Shown here piece after piece: positions 46,348 through 55,288 of a stretch of 64,000 nt of DNA (its first letter is position 1; every line of letters starts with the position of its first letter). A model generated the notes under the pieces. That model had not been told where the DNA came from. It was given only the letters and a program-made list of their open reading frames with translations, and did no database searches. The DNA is from Aliiglaciecola lipolytica E3 (GTDB lineage Bacteria; Pseudomonadota; Gammaproteobacteria; Enterobacterales; Alteromonadaceae): contig NZ_BAEN01000076.1 of NCBI RefSeq assembly GCF_000314975.1, forward strand, positions 124,001-188,000, written 5' to 3'. Made by a program: the position numbers and the translations under genes.

Positions 46348-48435
46348 CTACCATTTATAGGTCATAGACAACATCATATTTCTAGGTCGACCTGGAAAGT
46401 AACGATCACCACCAAACTCCGTGTAATCGGCACGTTCTGCATAATTGCTGTCAGTTAAATTGTTAATGCGAGCCGACAAAACGATCGCTTCGGAGAAATG
46501 CATTATGCCACTTAGACTTAAAATGTTATGACCTTCATAGCGATGTATATTTTCCGGATCCGTAAAATAAGCTGCAACGTGTTGCCATTGTAATTCTATG
46601 CGGGAATCGGCGCTGATATCCCAGCCTAACCTCGTATTGGCAATGGTTTTTGGTGCGCTATCGATAAAATTTCCATTGATGTTTATATCGTTGAGAATTT
46701 GATTGTACGAATAAGTATGCTTGGCATAACTAGCAGCAACTTTCAAATCCCAGTGTTTAGCAAACTGATAGTGTAATTCTAGCTCAATACCCCTATGCTC
46801 AGATTCTCCATCATTAACATTAAAAAAGTCGCTGTCACGAAATATGAAATTATTCTTGTCCATATGATAGATTGAGAGCACATACTCTAGGTATTCAAGT
46901 TGACCCTTTAGGCCAATTTCTACATTGGTTACCGTTTCAGAATTTAAATCTGCAATCTCTTGCTCCCGTTGAAGGCGATAAAGTTCAGTGGCCTGAGGGG
47001 CTCTATAGCCGCGCGATATGTTTGCGTAAAGTTGCGTTTGGTCAGAATATTGGTAGAAAATTCCAAGTTTCGGTGAGGTGTTGCTATAACTATTCTCACC
47101 TGACGGTGGACGACTATAACGACAGCCACCAAAACCGCATGCAGTACCATCTTCTTTGCTTCGCCCACTGAGCATATTATTTGAATAGTTGTAGTGCATA
47201 TATTCGTAGCGCATCCCTAAAGATATTAACCATCTATTGAGCTGCCACTCGAACACAATGAAAGGGGCATACAAAGTTACATCCACGTTATAATCATAGT
47301 GTTTACCAATCGGCACAGTTTCGGCAAGAAATGCAGAACCTTCAGTTTGGGAGTTTTGATATTGGCGCAAGCCCCCTTCGGTATATTCTGCATCTAAGCC
47401 TACATTTACGGTGGCACTATCGGAGGCGCTATGCTTCCATAAAGATTGCACTCCTATTCCTTGTTGATCATTTTCTTCAATGGGCGTTCCCGGTAAGAAA
47501 TGCATTAAAAAGGTCATGTCCTGATCGCGTATGTAAGGAGTAATGGAAAACACGTTGTGTTCAGACAAATTCCAAAGCAGATTCGACCAGAGTCTAAATG
47601 AACTTGCATTTCTAAAGGCTTCAGGATTCTCGTTTCCTTGGGCTAATGTTGCGTTTTTATAACTTTCAAAACCGCTAATATATCCCGCCGTTTCCTGCGC
47701 CAAATCTGTGTAGGTAAGTCCGCTAGTTAAGCTATAACTTTTGCCATCAAAACGATGCCGTAAATTGACTTTTTCTTGATCAACACTTTCTTCAACGCGA
47801 TATCCGGAATCGCGGGTAACACTAGCATTGACACCTATACCTGACTCTCCAAAATCAAACCCTTGGCGAAATTTGTAGCGATTGTAGCCATAAGATCCGT
47901 AATCTACGCCAAACTGGCCCGCATCTGTGCTAGTATCTGGCGTGATCACATTAATGACCCCGTGCACAGCATTTGAGCCATAAAATGCAGAACCAGGGCC
48001 TTTTAATACTTCGATGCTTTGCGCCATTTCACTATGCGCTTCAAACAATTCATTAATATTGCAAAATCCAGCAGCGCGTAGTGGTATGCCATCTTCCGCA
48101 GCAAGAATACCTCCGCAAGCACCAGCGCCTGATAAAACAGGAGAACGTAACGCAGGCAAATATTCTTGTCCGTTACCACGTTGAACGCCCGCTCCTGCAA
48201 CTAAACTTAGTGCTTCTTCAATATGTGTCGAAGATAGCAATTCAAGCGTTTTTTCATCCACTGTACTAACCACATATGGCAAATCAGAAACATTTGAAGC
48301 AACTCTTTGGGCGGTAGTGGTTATTCGTTCAATTGAATGAGTGGATTGTTGAGCATACGTTGAAATAGAGAAAAACAACGGGGCCAAAGCAAGATAAATG
48401 CAGTTTGATGATTTTATAAATTTAGAGCAGAACAA
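46348..48435 (-). CDS. TonB-dependent receptor (BtuB/Cir-like)
   Basis: 695 residues when started at TTG 48435, which has AAGGA 6 nt upstream and gives a proper signal peptide ending PLFFSISTYA. Longer starts at ATG 48459 or GTG 48516 are possible but lack ribosome sites. Plug features: SIERITTTAQRVASNVSDLP (TonB-box region), LPALRSPVLSGAGACGGIL, GIPLRAAGFCNINELFEAH with an unusual pair of Cys, SIEVLKGPGSAFYGSNAVHGVINVIT. The barrel ends GRPRNMMLSMTYKW. The two plug Cys (ACGGI, GFCNI) could form a disulfide. The ligand may be cobalamin-like or a metal chelate; context gives no help. Confidence 0.85.
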   Translation of the reverse strand: MFCSKFIKSSNCIYLALAPLFFSISTYAQQSTHSIERITTTAQRVASNVSDLPYVVSTVDEKTLELLSSTHIEEALSLVAGAGVQRGNGQEYLPALRSPVLSGAGACGGILAAEDGIPLRAAGFCNINELFEAHSEMAQSIEVLKGPGSAFYGSNAVHGVINVITPDTSTDAGQFGVDYGSYGYNRYKFRQGFDFGESGIGVNASVTRDSGYRVEESVDQEKVNLRHRFDGKSYSLTSGLTYTDLAQETAGYISGFESYKNATLAQGNENPEAFRNASSFRLWSNLLWNLSEHNVFSITPYIRDQDMTFLMHFLPGTPIEENDQQGIGVQSLWKHSASDSATVNVGLDAEYTEGGLRQYQNSQTEGSAFLAETVPIGKHYDYNVDVTLYAPFIVFEWQLNRWLISLGMRYEYMHYNYSNNMLSGRSKEDGTACGFGGCRYSRPPSGENSYSNTSPKLGIFYQYSDQTQLYANISRGYRAPQATELYRLQREQEIADLNSETVTNVEIGLKGQLEYLEYVLSIYHMDKNNFIFRDSDFFNVNDGESEHRGIELELHYQFAKHWDLKVAASYAKHTYSYNQILNDININGNFIDSAPKTIANTRLGWDISADSRIELQWQHVAAYFTDPENIHRYEGHNILSLSGIMHFSEAIVLSARINNLTDSNYAERADYTEFGGDRYFPGRPRNMMLSMTYKW

Positions 48436-48679
48436 TTGAAATCCTTGTTTGGAATGCATGAATGAAGAGGCGTTTTTAATTAGATTATCTTTGTAAGTTA
48501 AGTATGCATGCTTCACGCGGCTAAAGCCACGCCTACAATTATTCTAGAGGAAAGATTCAAATATCCCGCCATGTTACTCGAAATTTTTCCGGGGGCGCAG
48601 CAGACCTAACCCCTGACATTGATTTATTAAGGAAAAAGCTGCAGACTGCCGCCGCTTAACTTGGTCTTTGGGAGTCTTG

Positions 48680-49777
48680 ATGAACCGACAAATTAGTTTA
48701 GATATCTTTCGCGGAATAACTTTAGCGGCCATGCTATTGGTCAATAATCCCGGCTCTTGGTCCTTTGTCTACCCACCGCTTTTGCATGCAAAATGGCATG
48801 GGTTGACCCCGACAGATCTGATTTTTCCGTTTTTCTTATTTATCGTCGGGGCTGCAATGTTTCATTCGATGGGACGTTATCTACCCAAAGCAAACCAAGC
48901 TCTTCAGGTTCCTTGGCAGAAAATTGCGAAGCGCACCATCGTGTTATTTGCTATCGGCTTTTTACTAAATATTTTTCCATTCACCGGTGATCCGCAAAAC
49001 TGGCGGATAATGGGTGTCTTACAACGTATAGCCATATGTTACGGCATAGCTGCGATATTAATTTGTGTGTTACACCAAAAACAACTTATCGCGGCATGTA
49101 TTACCCTGCTTATCGGTTATTGGCTGATGCTGAATTTAGTAGAAAATCCGTATGGACTAGAAACTAATTTAGTTCGTCTAATCGATATTGAAGTTTTAGG
49201 TAGTGCGCACTTATATCAAGGTTTTGGCGTCGCGTTTGACCCTGAAGGGTTGCTAAGTTGCATTCCCGCTGTGGTGACTGTGCTGGCTGGATTTTTCACT
49301 AGTAAAATGTTGGCCAATGCCAAAACTGAACAGCAAAGAATGAAAACCTTATTGCTATGGAGCTTGGTTACTTTTGTCGTGTGTATCGCTTGGCAGTTCA
49401 GTTTTCCGGTAAATAAATCGTTGTGGACAAGCACCTACGTGTTGGCAACCAATGGATTTGCATGGCTTGCATTAGCGGTGATTATCTATTTGCATGATGT
49501 GAAAAAGCAGACCTTTGGCTTTGAGTGGGCTAAAATTTATGGTTCAAATCCACTTTTTATTTACGTTTTGTCTTGGTTGTTTGCCTCAACCATCTCCCTA
49601 ATCAGTTGGACCAATGCTCAAGGACGTGAAATTAGTGTTCATGGTTTTTTGTATTCAGGATTAACAGAAATCATGTCACCTCGAAATGCCTCGTTGGTTT
49701 TCGCCATCGCATTTGTATTTTTATTTTATCTTTTATCGGCTTGGCTCTATAAGCGGAAAATATTCATAAAGATATAA
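48680..49777 (+). CDS. nagX: NagX-like membrane protein (DUF5009/HGSNAT family, COG4299)
   Basis: 365 residues with about 10 helices. It begins MNRQISLDIFRGITLAAMLLVNN and has the family block LHAKWHGLTPTDLIFPFFLFIVGAAMF, with conserved His and Asp. The family includes the human lysosomal heparan-alpha-glucosaminide acetyltransferase; in Shewanella and relatives NagX belongs to the GlcNAc regulon. The ATG at 48680 has GGGAG 5 nt upstream; the frame is open to TTG 48668. It is separated from nagR by one small lipoprotein gene. Role: predicted in GlcNAc/chitooligosaccharide transport or acetyl transfer across the inner membrane; not proven. No NagR site seen upstream. Confidence 0.85.
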   Translation: MNRQISLDIFRGITLAAMLLVNNPGSWSFVYPPLLHAKWHGLTPTDLIFPFFLFIVGAAMFHSMGRYLPKANQALQVPWQKIAKRTIVLFAIGFLLNIFPFTGDPQNWRIMGVLQRIAICYGIAAILICVLHQKQLIAACITLLIGYWLMLNLVENPYGLETNLVRLIDIEVLGSAHLYQGFGVAFDPEGLLSCIPAVVTVLAGFFTSKMLANAKTEQQRMKTLLLWSLVTFVVCIAWQFSFPVNKSLWTSTYVLATNGFAWLALAVIIYLHDVKKQTFGFEWAKIYGSNPLFIYVLSWLFASTISLISWTNAQGREISVHGFLYSGLTEIMSPRNASLVFAIAFVFLFYLLSAWLYKRKIFIKI

Positions 49778-49981
49778 TCAAAGAGCAGTGATTTAACTCC
49801 ACTATTCGTTATCCCTATTTCGTCTATCAAAAAGGATATTTTTGTTGGTAGGCGAATATATCTTTGCTACTGTACGGCGGTAAACATATCGATTATTAGC
49901 AGGGAAGCAATATGTGATAGATAGCCAACCCTCCGCTTAATAATAGCCATTCACCTCTGTTATCACGTTAAGGAGTATTTA

Positions 49982-50443
49982 ATGAGAGGTTTAAAAGCGA
50001 GTGCTATAGCATGCGTTCTAGCATTATCAGGTTGCACCGCAACTACTACATTCAACTCAGTTCAGAATGATGTCAAAATCACCGTAGATAAATATCCAGA
50101 AGCTGCAATTTCAAGTACAGAACAGCATAAATATCCAACCACCAGTTTTGGTCAGTACGAATTCAAAGCGCACAAAGAAGGTACTGAACCAATGTATGGC
50201 TTGCTACCGTTGAAATTCAATGGCGGATATTTGGCCGCTGACATAATACTTTTTGCACCTGCGGCGTTTTTTAATCTACGTGAAGTATTTCCGTTTTACG
50301 AGTTTGATATTGATCAGCAAGTACTTCGTTACAAGAAAGAAGAATCTGATGCTTGGACAGAATATAAACCCAGTCGAGTGGAAATCGAAAGAGCGAAAGC
50401 ATTTTTTGGTGAAAGCGAGTTACCACTAACCATTAGCCACTAA
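49982..50443 (+). CDS. small lipoprotein, unknown
   Basis: 153 residues, strong AAGGAG Shine-Dalgarno. Signal with lipobox VLALSGC (Cys at residue 18) and mature CTATTTFNSVQNDVKITVDKYPE. The middle is beta-like (YPTTSFGQYEFKAHKEGTEP), then a short hydrophobic stretch LAADIILFAPAAFFNLREVFPFYEFDID, which suggests association with the membrane. No family recognised. It lies between nagX and nagR, converging with nagR over a 9-nt gap. Confidence 0.75.
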   Translation: MRGLKASAIACVLALSGCTATTTFNSVQNDVKITVDKYPEAAISSTEQHKYPTTSFGQYEFKAHKEGTEPMYGLLPLKFNGGYLAADIILFAPAAFFNLREVFPFYEFDIDQQVLRYKKEESDAWTEYKPSRVEIERAKAFFGESELPLTISH

Positions 50444-50444
50444 G

Positions 50445-50472
50445 GCCAATTCCTACGCTTTGTGGAATTGGC
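50445..50472. terminator. hairpin between the lipoprotein gene and nagR
   Basis: GCCAATTCC and GGAATTGGC form a perfect 9-bp stem with a 10-nt loop. The 3' half lies inside the last codons of nagR. There is no T-run on either side, so it may only protect mRNA ends or terminate weakly. Confidence 0.35.
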
Positions 50473-51490
50473 TGGTGGAGTCCCGCAATACTAAACTAGG
50501 TTGATAATGTTGGTGATTCAACGATTTGGCTGTACTTTGTTGCCTTTGTGCCACCACGTTTTGAATCAAAAATCGTGTAGCTTGGCGTGCAATTTCCCGA
50601 GTTGGCTGGGCTGCAGTGGTAAGCTTAGGAATCGTCTGTCTGGAGAATGGGCTATCCTCGAATCCAGCGATTGATAATTGGTTCGGAACTTCCACACCGC
50701 TTAATCTTGCTGCAAACAACGCACCTGCGGCAATTTCATCGTTACATGCAAAAATTGCTGTAGGAGGGTTGTCCAAACTTAATAATTTTTGCGCACCTTT
50801 TACCCCTGAATCAAATGAATACTGTCCTTCGACTATCCAATCTGGGTCAACTTCAAGATTATGTCGTTGCATCGCAGCCAAGTATCCTTGATAACGCTCA
50901 ATTGTAGATTTATGGATTTGTTCACCACTGATAAAGCCAATTTTTTCATGGTTGAGTGAAATGAGGTGTTCGGTTATTTCATCTGAAGCTTCACGGTCAT
51001 GGATGAGTACGCAAGGGCTGGTCAGGTTAGACTCATCAGAACCCGATACAATACGAATAAATTGTATGTCTAGATCTGCGAGTTGATCCATCATATCTGG
51101 ACTTTCAGACAATGGCGGACAAATGATTAGTCCTGACAATTGTGAGCGTTTTACCATCTGACGAATTTCTTCGATCATACTCTCACTAACACTCTCGCAA
51201 GGGTGAATAAGCAATTCATAACCGCGTTCTTTGCATTCATCTAATATTCCATTTTGCATATCAATAACGTAATAAGCATTAGGGTTGTTATATATAAACC
51301 CTAATGAAAAGGCTTTTGAGCCTGCTAAATTACGAGCGGCATTGTTAGGATGATAGTTGAGTTGTTGAATCGCCTTTTTGACTTTTTCCAGCGTATCGGG
51401 TTTGACAGAACCTTCATTATTGATGACTCGAGAAACGGTTTTAAACGATACGCCAGCTAAATCTGCTACGTCTTTAATGGTTGTTTTCAT
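50453..51490 (-). CDS. nagR: LacI-family repressor of GlcNAc utilization
   Basis: 345 residues. Helix-turn-helix at 3-23 (TIKDVADLAGVSFKTVSRVIN) and hinge helix near NYHPNNAARNLAG. The periplasmic-binding-protein-like effector domain has the typical SLGFIYNNPN, GLIICPP, HEKIGFISGEQ, PTAIFACNDEIAAGALFAA and SIAGFEDSPFSRQTIPKLTTAAQPT segments. GGAT Shine-Dalgarno. It is divergent from the GlcNAc TonB receptor, and two palindromic operators lie in the 332-bp gap. One covers the predicted nagR start of transcription, so autoregulation is likely. The Shewanella NagR effector is GlcNAc-6-phosphate or a related sugar; here that is inference. Confidence 0.88.
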   Translation of the reverse strand: MKTTIKDVADLAGVSFKTVSRVINNEGSVKPDTLEKVKKAIQQLNYHPNNAARNLAGSKAFSLGFIYNNPNAYYVIDMQNGILDECKERGYELLIHPCESVSESMIEEIRQMVKRSQLSGLIICPPLSESPDMMDQLADLDIQFIRIVSGSDESNLTSPCVLIHDREASDEITEHLISLNHEKIGFISGEQIHKSTIERYQGYLAAMQRHNLEVDPDWIVEGQYSFDSGVKGAQKLLSLDNPPTAIFACNDEIAAGALFAARLSGVEVPNQLSIAGFEDSPFSRQTIPKLTTAAQPTREIARQATRFLIQNVVAQRQQSTAKSLNHQHYQPSLVLRDSTSQFHKA

Positions 51491-51647
51491 TTTTATCCAA
51501 ATTCTTCAGACACCTTATGTAGAGCGGTATCTTTTTGCCGAATAGTAGCATTTACACTTAGAATATCGTGTGTTTTTTCCACTTATTTGTAAATATTTTG
51601 TATTTTTTGATTGCGTTCTACATTTTCCTGTTGTAGTTTAAATGTCA

Positions 51648-51665
51648 AATGACAGCGCTGTCATA
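51648..51665. promoter_or_regulatory. NagR operator 1 (nagR side)
   Basis: AATGACAGCGCTGTCATA contains a perfect 16-bp palindrome. It lies immediately downstream of the predicted nagR -10 box (51667-51672) and would block initiation. The known NagR motif in Shewanella/Alteromonas is of this type (AATGACAnCGnTGTCATT, as I recall it). Confidence 0.8.
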
Positions 51666-51666
51666 A

Positions 51667-51695
51667 ATTATACGGAAATTTTTTGCAGCGGTCAT
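51667..51695 (-). promoter_or_regulatory. nagR promoter
   Basis: On the minus strand ATGACC (-35, 51690-51695), 17-bp spacer, TATAAT (-10, 51667-51672). The -10 matches the consensus fully; the -35 matches 4 of 6. Leader to the nagR ATG about 170 nt. Confidence 0.55.
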
Positions 51696-51711
51696 TTTTT
51701 TGTTGGCACTA

Positions 51712-51729
51712 AATGACAGCGTTGTCATT
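51712..51729. promoter_or_regulatory. NagR operator 2 (receptor side)
   Basis: AATGACAGCGTTGTCATT is an 18-bp palindrome with one central mismatch pair. It overlaps the -35 box and spacer of the predicted receptor promoter. Its centre is 64 bp from that of operator 1, close to six helical turns. Confidence 0.8.
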
Positions 51730-51741
51730 TTATGATTTAAT
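51713..51741 (+). promoter_or_regulatory. promoter of the GlcNAc TonB receptor gene
   Basis: ATGACA (-35, 51713-51718, inside operator 2), 17-bp spacer, TTTAAT (-10, 51736-51741); each box matches 5 of 6 consensus bases. The leader to ATG 51823 would be about 75 nt. Confidence 0.5.
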
Positions 51742-51822
51742 CATCCTAATCAACGCTGTGGCCATATAAAAAATACAAGAATGTTAGTTTTTTCTAAGCG
51801 AAACATACCAGGGTAAAAAGTA

Positions 51823-54414
51823 ATGACACATATAAAAATAAACAAACTGACCAAGAGCATAAAAACTGCTTTGTTCATTGGTACTGCTGCTAGCAGTGGC
51901 ATGTTATTCTCGAATTCAGCTACCGCTCAAGACGCCCAGCAACAAGGTGTAGAAGTTATTCAAATCTCTGGTATCCGCGCCAGTACAGCTCAAAACCTGA
52001 ATAACAAGCGTTTCTCAGACAGCATCATTGATGCTATCAATGCTGAAGATATCGGTAAATTCCCAGATAAAAACGTCGCAGAATCTTTGCAACGTATTTC
52101 GGGTGTAACCATTCAACGCCAATTCGGTGAAGGTGCAGGCGTTTCAATTCGCGGCGCTGGTCTCGATTTGACCTTAACCACACTAAACGGCCAAAACGTA
52201 GCATCTACGGGCTGGTTTGTGTTAGAGCCAGCAAAACGTTCATTCAACTATGAATTATTGCCTTCTGAATTAGTGGGTAAACTAGAAGTTTACAAAAGTT
52301 CTCAAGCTGATTTAGCAGAAGGTGGTGTTGGTGGTACTGTCGTAGTAAATACTCGCAAGCCACTTGAATTAGACGCAATGACTTTCTACGGTTCTGTAGA
52401 AGGCCAATATCAAACAGATTCTGGTGAAACTGATCCACAATTATCAGGTATGTTTAGCTGGAAAGATGATGCTGAGCAGTTCGGTGTTATGGTTTCAGCT
52501 GTTATGCAAGAACGTTCTCTACAACGTCAAGGTAATGAAGCATTCTGGGAATGGGGTGCAGGTCCAGTTGGATTCACGCAAGAACGTCAAAGAAGCGCAT
52601 TAACCGCTACATTGCAATATGCACCTTCGAGTAATCTAGACTTCGTACTTAATGCCATGAATATGGAAATGGAAGCGAACAACACAAACTATGCATTGTG
52701 GTTGACTCAAGCCGACTCCAGTTGGGGTACGGGTGAAACAACAGCTTGGATTGGTGGTAACGGCACAGGTGATACAATAGGTACGCAAGCTGCTGGTCCT
52801 TTAAATGTAGCTTATTATCAAGCTCGTCCTCGTGAAGCAACGATGAAATCTGACGTGCTTGATTTAACCATGAACTATAGCGGTGAAAATTACACCCTGA
52901 AGTTACAAGTAGGTGATACGTCATCTACCGGTGGTACCGATTTTGAAATGGTAGTGGATGATGGCACCGGCGGTACGCCGATTGACGGAACCTATGATTT
53001 TACTAATGGTGGACAAACTTGGAATATCAATAATTTTGATATGGCCACTTATGATCCAGGTACATTGGCGATGGGCACCGGGGCAGCATTTAATAAAACG
53101 CCTAAAACTGACGACGAAAGCTATATTCAGGCAGACATCGAGTTTGACGTTGATTACGGTCCAATTAGTGCAATCAAAACCGGTGTTAAATTCTCTGATC
53201 ACAACACCACGAGCCGTCAATTTTTCTTCAACCAGTCAGATGACTTCGATAATGTCATTTCAACATCTGGTTTAAGCAATGGTACTTACGATGTGGGTGC
53301 AGGTGACTACCAAATTATTCAATTTGACGATAACGCACTTATAGATTGGGCTAAAGCTAGTATCACTGGCGAAACCGAAGATCTAGGCACCTACAGTGAA
53401 ATTCAAGAAGATAACTTTGCAGCTTATGTCATGGCTAAGTTCTCTACTGATGGAATTCGCGGTAACTTTGGTGTGCGTTATGTATCTACTGATGCCACTT
53501 CTACTTATTATATTGATGATGTGAAATCACATACCGATGCTGACTATTCTGAGTTTTTGCCTAGTTTCAATATGGCAATGGATTTAAGTGAAGACTTAAT
53601 CTTACGTTTCTCTGCGGCTCGCGCAATGTCTAGACCTCAGTATGTTGATATGTATGTAAATCCAAGCCCTATCGGGGTAAACGATGACACACCAAACAAC
53701 CAGTTTTGGGTAATCGGCAACGTTGGCTTGAAACCGTTTGTATCTGATCAATTCGACTTAGGTTTAGAATGGTACTTTGATGAAAGCTCTTTGCTATCAG
53801 CAACTTGGTTCAAAAAAGATGTTAAAAACTTCGTAACTATTCAAGAGTACTCAGCAACAAACGCAGAAGTACCGTTTGCTGGAACATTGCGTCCTGATGA
53901 GCAAGGTTGGACTGTTCAAGAGAAGAGTAACGGTAAAGCCGCTGAAATTGAAGGTATTGAGTTCCAGTATCAACAAGACTTTGGAAACGGCTTTGGTAGC
54001 TTAATTAATTACACGTACACAGACGCCCAAGCCGATGAAGAAACCTTCACTGATGCAAACTCTGTATTGAGTGATAGCTCACGTCATTCGTATAACGTAA
54101 CTGGCTACTATGAAACTGAGCAGTTCCAAGTGCGTATTTCTTATAACTGGCGTAGTGAGTACATGCTTCGCGAATCGGGTTCATACGGAAACCGTTTGCA
54201 TGACGATTTTGGAAGTCTTGATATGAGTGCGGTGTATCACCTGACTGATAACATTGATTTGAAAATTGATGCAAACAACATCACCGAAGAATCATCTGTA
54301 CAAACTGGTAACAATAATTACCAGACCAACTACAGTGGTTTCGCCCGTGACTTCCCGTTATATGAATACGAAATGGCTCGTCGCATCACAGTCGGTGCAA
54401 GCGTCAGATTCTAA
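51823..54414 (+). CDS. TonB-dependent receptor for GlcNAc/chitooligosaccharides
   Basis: 863 residues, signal peptide to about residue 35 (SNSATAQ). Near the mature N-terminus, GVEVIQISGIRAS is a TonB-box region. The plug is of the sugar-receptor type seen in Alteromonadales and Caulobacter: IGKFPDKNVAESLQRISGVTI, GVSIRGAGLDLTLTTLNGQ, ELLPSELVGKLEVYKSSQADL and GGVGGTVVVNTRKP. The barrel ends ARRITVGASVRF. Its place next to nagR with an operator over its promoter identifies it as the receptor called OMP-Nag in Shewanella. It should take up chitooligomers across the outer membrane for the hexosaminidase at 58445. Confidence 0.9.
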   Translation: MTHIKINKLTKSIKTALFIGTAASSGMLFSNSATAQDAQQQGVEVIQISGIRASTAQNLNNKRFSDSIIDAINAEDIGKFPDKNVAESLQRISGVTIQRQFGEGAGVSIRGAGLDLTLTTLNGQNVASTGWFVLEPAKRSFNYELLPSELVGKLEVYKSSQADLAEGGVGGTVVVNTRKPLELDAMTFYGSVEGQYQTDSGETDPQLSGMFSWKDDAEQFGVMVSAVMQERSLQRQGNEAFWEWGAGPVGFTQERQRSALTATLQYAPSSNLDFVLNAMNMEMEANNTNYALWLTQADSSWGTGETTAWIGGNGTGDTIGTQAAGPLNVAYYQARPREATMKSDVLDLTMNYSGENYTLKLQVGDTSSTGGTDFEMVVDDGTGGTPIDGTYDFTNGGQTWNINNFDMATYDPGTLAMGTGAAFNKTPKTDDESYIQADIEFDVDYGPISAIKTGVKFSDHNTTSRQFFFNQSDDFDNVISTSGLSNGTYDVGAGDYQIIQFDDNALIDWAKASITGETEDLGTYSEIQEDNFAAYVMAKFSTDGIRGNFGVRYVSTDATSTYYIDDVKSHTDADYSEFLPSFNMAMDLSEDLILRFSAARAMSRPQYVDMYVNPSPIGVNDDTPNNQFWVIGNVGLKPFVSDQFDLGLEWYFDESSLLSATWFKKDVKNFVTIQEYSATNAEVPFAGTLRPDEQGWTVQEKSNGKAAEIEGIEFQYQQDFGNGFGSLINYTYTDAQADEETFTDANSVLSDSSRHSYNVTGYYETEQFQVRISYNWRSEYMLRESGSYGNRLHDDFGSLDMSAVYHLTDNIDLKIDANNITEESSVQTGNNNYQTNYSGFARDFPLYEYEMARRITVGASVRF

Positions 54415-54434
54415 GCTGACTTAATACCAAGCTA

Positions 54435-54453
54435 AGGGGGGAAATTCCCCCCT
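54435..54453 (+). terminator. G/C hairpin after the GlcNAc receptor gene
   Basis: AGGGGGG and CCCCCCT pair across a 5-nt AAATT loop, followed by ATCTTTC. It lies 20 nt after the receptor's stop and before sapC. It may terminate partly, so that the receptor is made in excess over the enzymes. Confidence 0.6.
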
Positions 54454-54562
54454 ATCTTTCACCGCTTTAACTGTAATAATAATGGGGCTTGATCGGCTAT
54501 CATGCCAATCTAGTTAATTAAAAAATCACTTTAGCCCTAATTTTAAACCCAGAGATGCAAAG

Positions 54563-55282
54563 ATGAACAAACAAATAAGTCCGCTTTCCCCTGCAAAACA
54601 TCGTGATATTTACATTCGCAGCAATGACAATTTCTTACAAGCAAGCGAAGATCAATTGATTCCACTTGTGGTACAAGAAGTGGTTGATGCAGCCACAGAA
54701 TTCCCGGTTTTATTTGTTAAAAATTCTAGCACTGGCGAATTTACGCTAGTTGCCATGCTAGGTTTAAAAGCACAGCAAAATTTGTATTGTAGTGATGAAT
54801 CAGAGCAACAATATGATGCTAATTATGCGCCTTTAGTGTTGCGCAATTATCCTTTTTATTTACAGCAATCTGCCGAACAACAGTTTGCAGTATGTATTGA
54901 TGAATTAAGTCCGCTGGTCAATCACGACGAGGGACAAAAACTATTTAATGACAACGATGAACAGACAGATTTTTTAAAAAATAAAGCTGAATCTTTAATT
55001 AAATTTGTAGAACAGCAACACATTACCAAAGGCTTTATTCAGTTGCTGTTGGAACATGATCTGCTGCATCCTCAAAAACTAACCATTCGATTAAATGATA
55101 ATGATCCGTTAACTATTGATGGGATCTACATGGTAGACCAACAACGTTTAGAAAATCTTGATGATAAGGTTTACGCTACTTTACGTAAAAATGGCGCACT
55201 GCAAATCATTCATGCTCATCTGATGTCGATGAAACAAGTTAATCGACTTACGCGCCGCTTATTAAAAAGCGCTAATAAGTAG
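54563..55282 (+). CDS. sapC: SapC family protein
   Basis: 239 residues, no signal peptide. SapC-family features: KHRDIYIRSNDNFLQASEDQLIPLVVQEVVDAATEFPVLFVKN, FTLVAMLGLKAQQNLY, APLVLRNYPFYL, CIDELSPLV and the late ITKGFIQLLLEH and IDGIYMVDQQRLENL. First described as an S-layer-linked gene in Campylobacter; in gamma- and alphaproteobacteria it recurs with TonB sugar receptors and tryptophan-halogenase-like genes, function unknown. It stands 149 nt after the receptor and 6 nt before the first halogenase gene, so it starts the downstream group. Confidence 0.87.
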   Translation: MNKQISPLSPAKHRDIYIRSNDNFLQASEDQLIPLVVQEVVDAATEFPVLFVKNSSTGEFTLVAMLGLKAQQNLYCSDESEQQYDANYAPLVLRNYPFYLQQSAEQQFAVCIDELSPLVNHDEGQKLFNDNDEQTDFLKNKAESLIKFVEQQHITKGFIQLLLEHDLLHPQKLTIRLNDNDPLTIDGIYMVDQQRLENLDDKVYATLRKNGALQIIHAHLMSMKQVNRLTRRLLKSANK

Positions 55283-55288
55283 AATTCG

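Noticed and set aside
49778-49981. NagR site between nagX and the lipoprotein gene
   Set aside because: No copy of AATGACA/TGTCATT dyad found in this gap.
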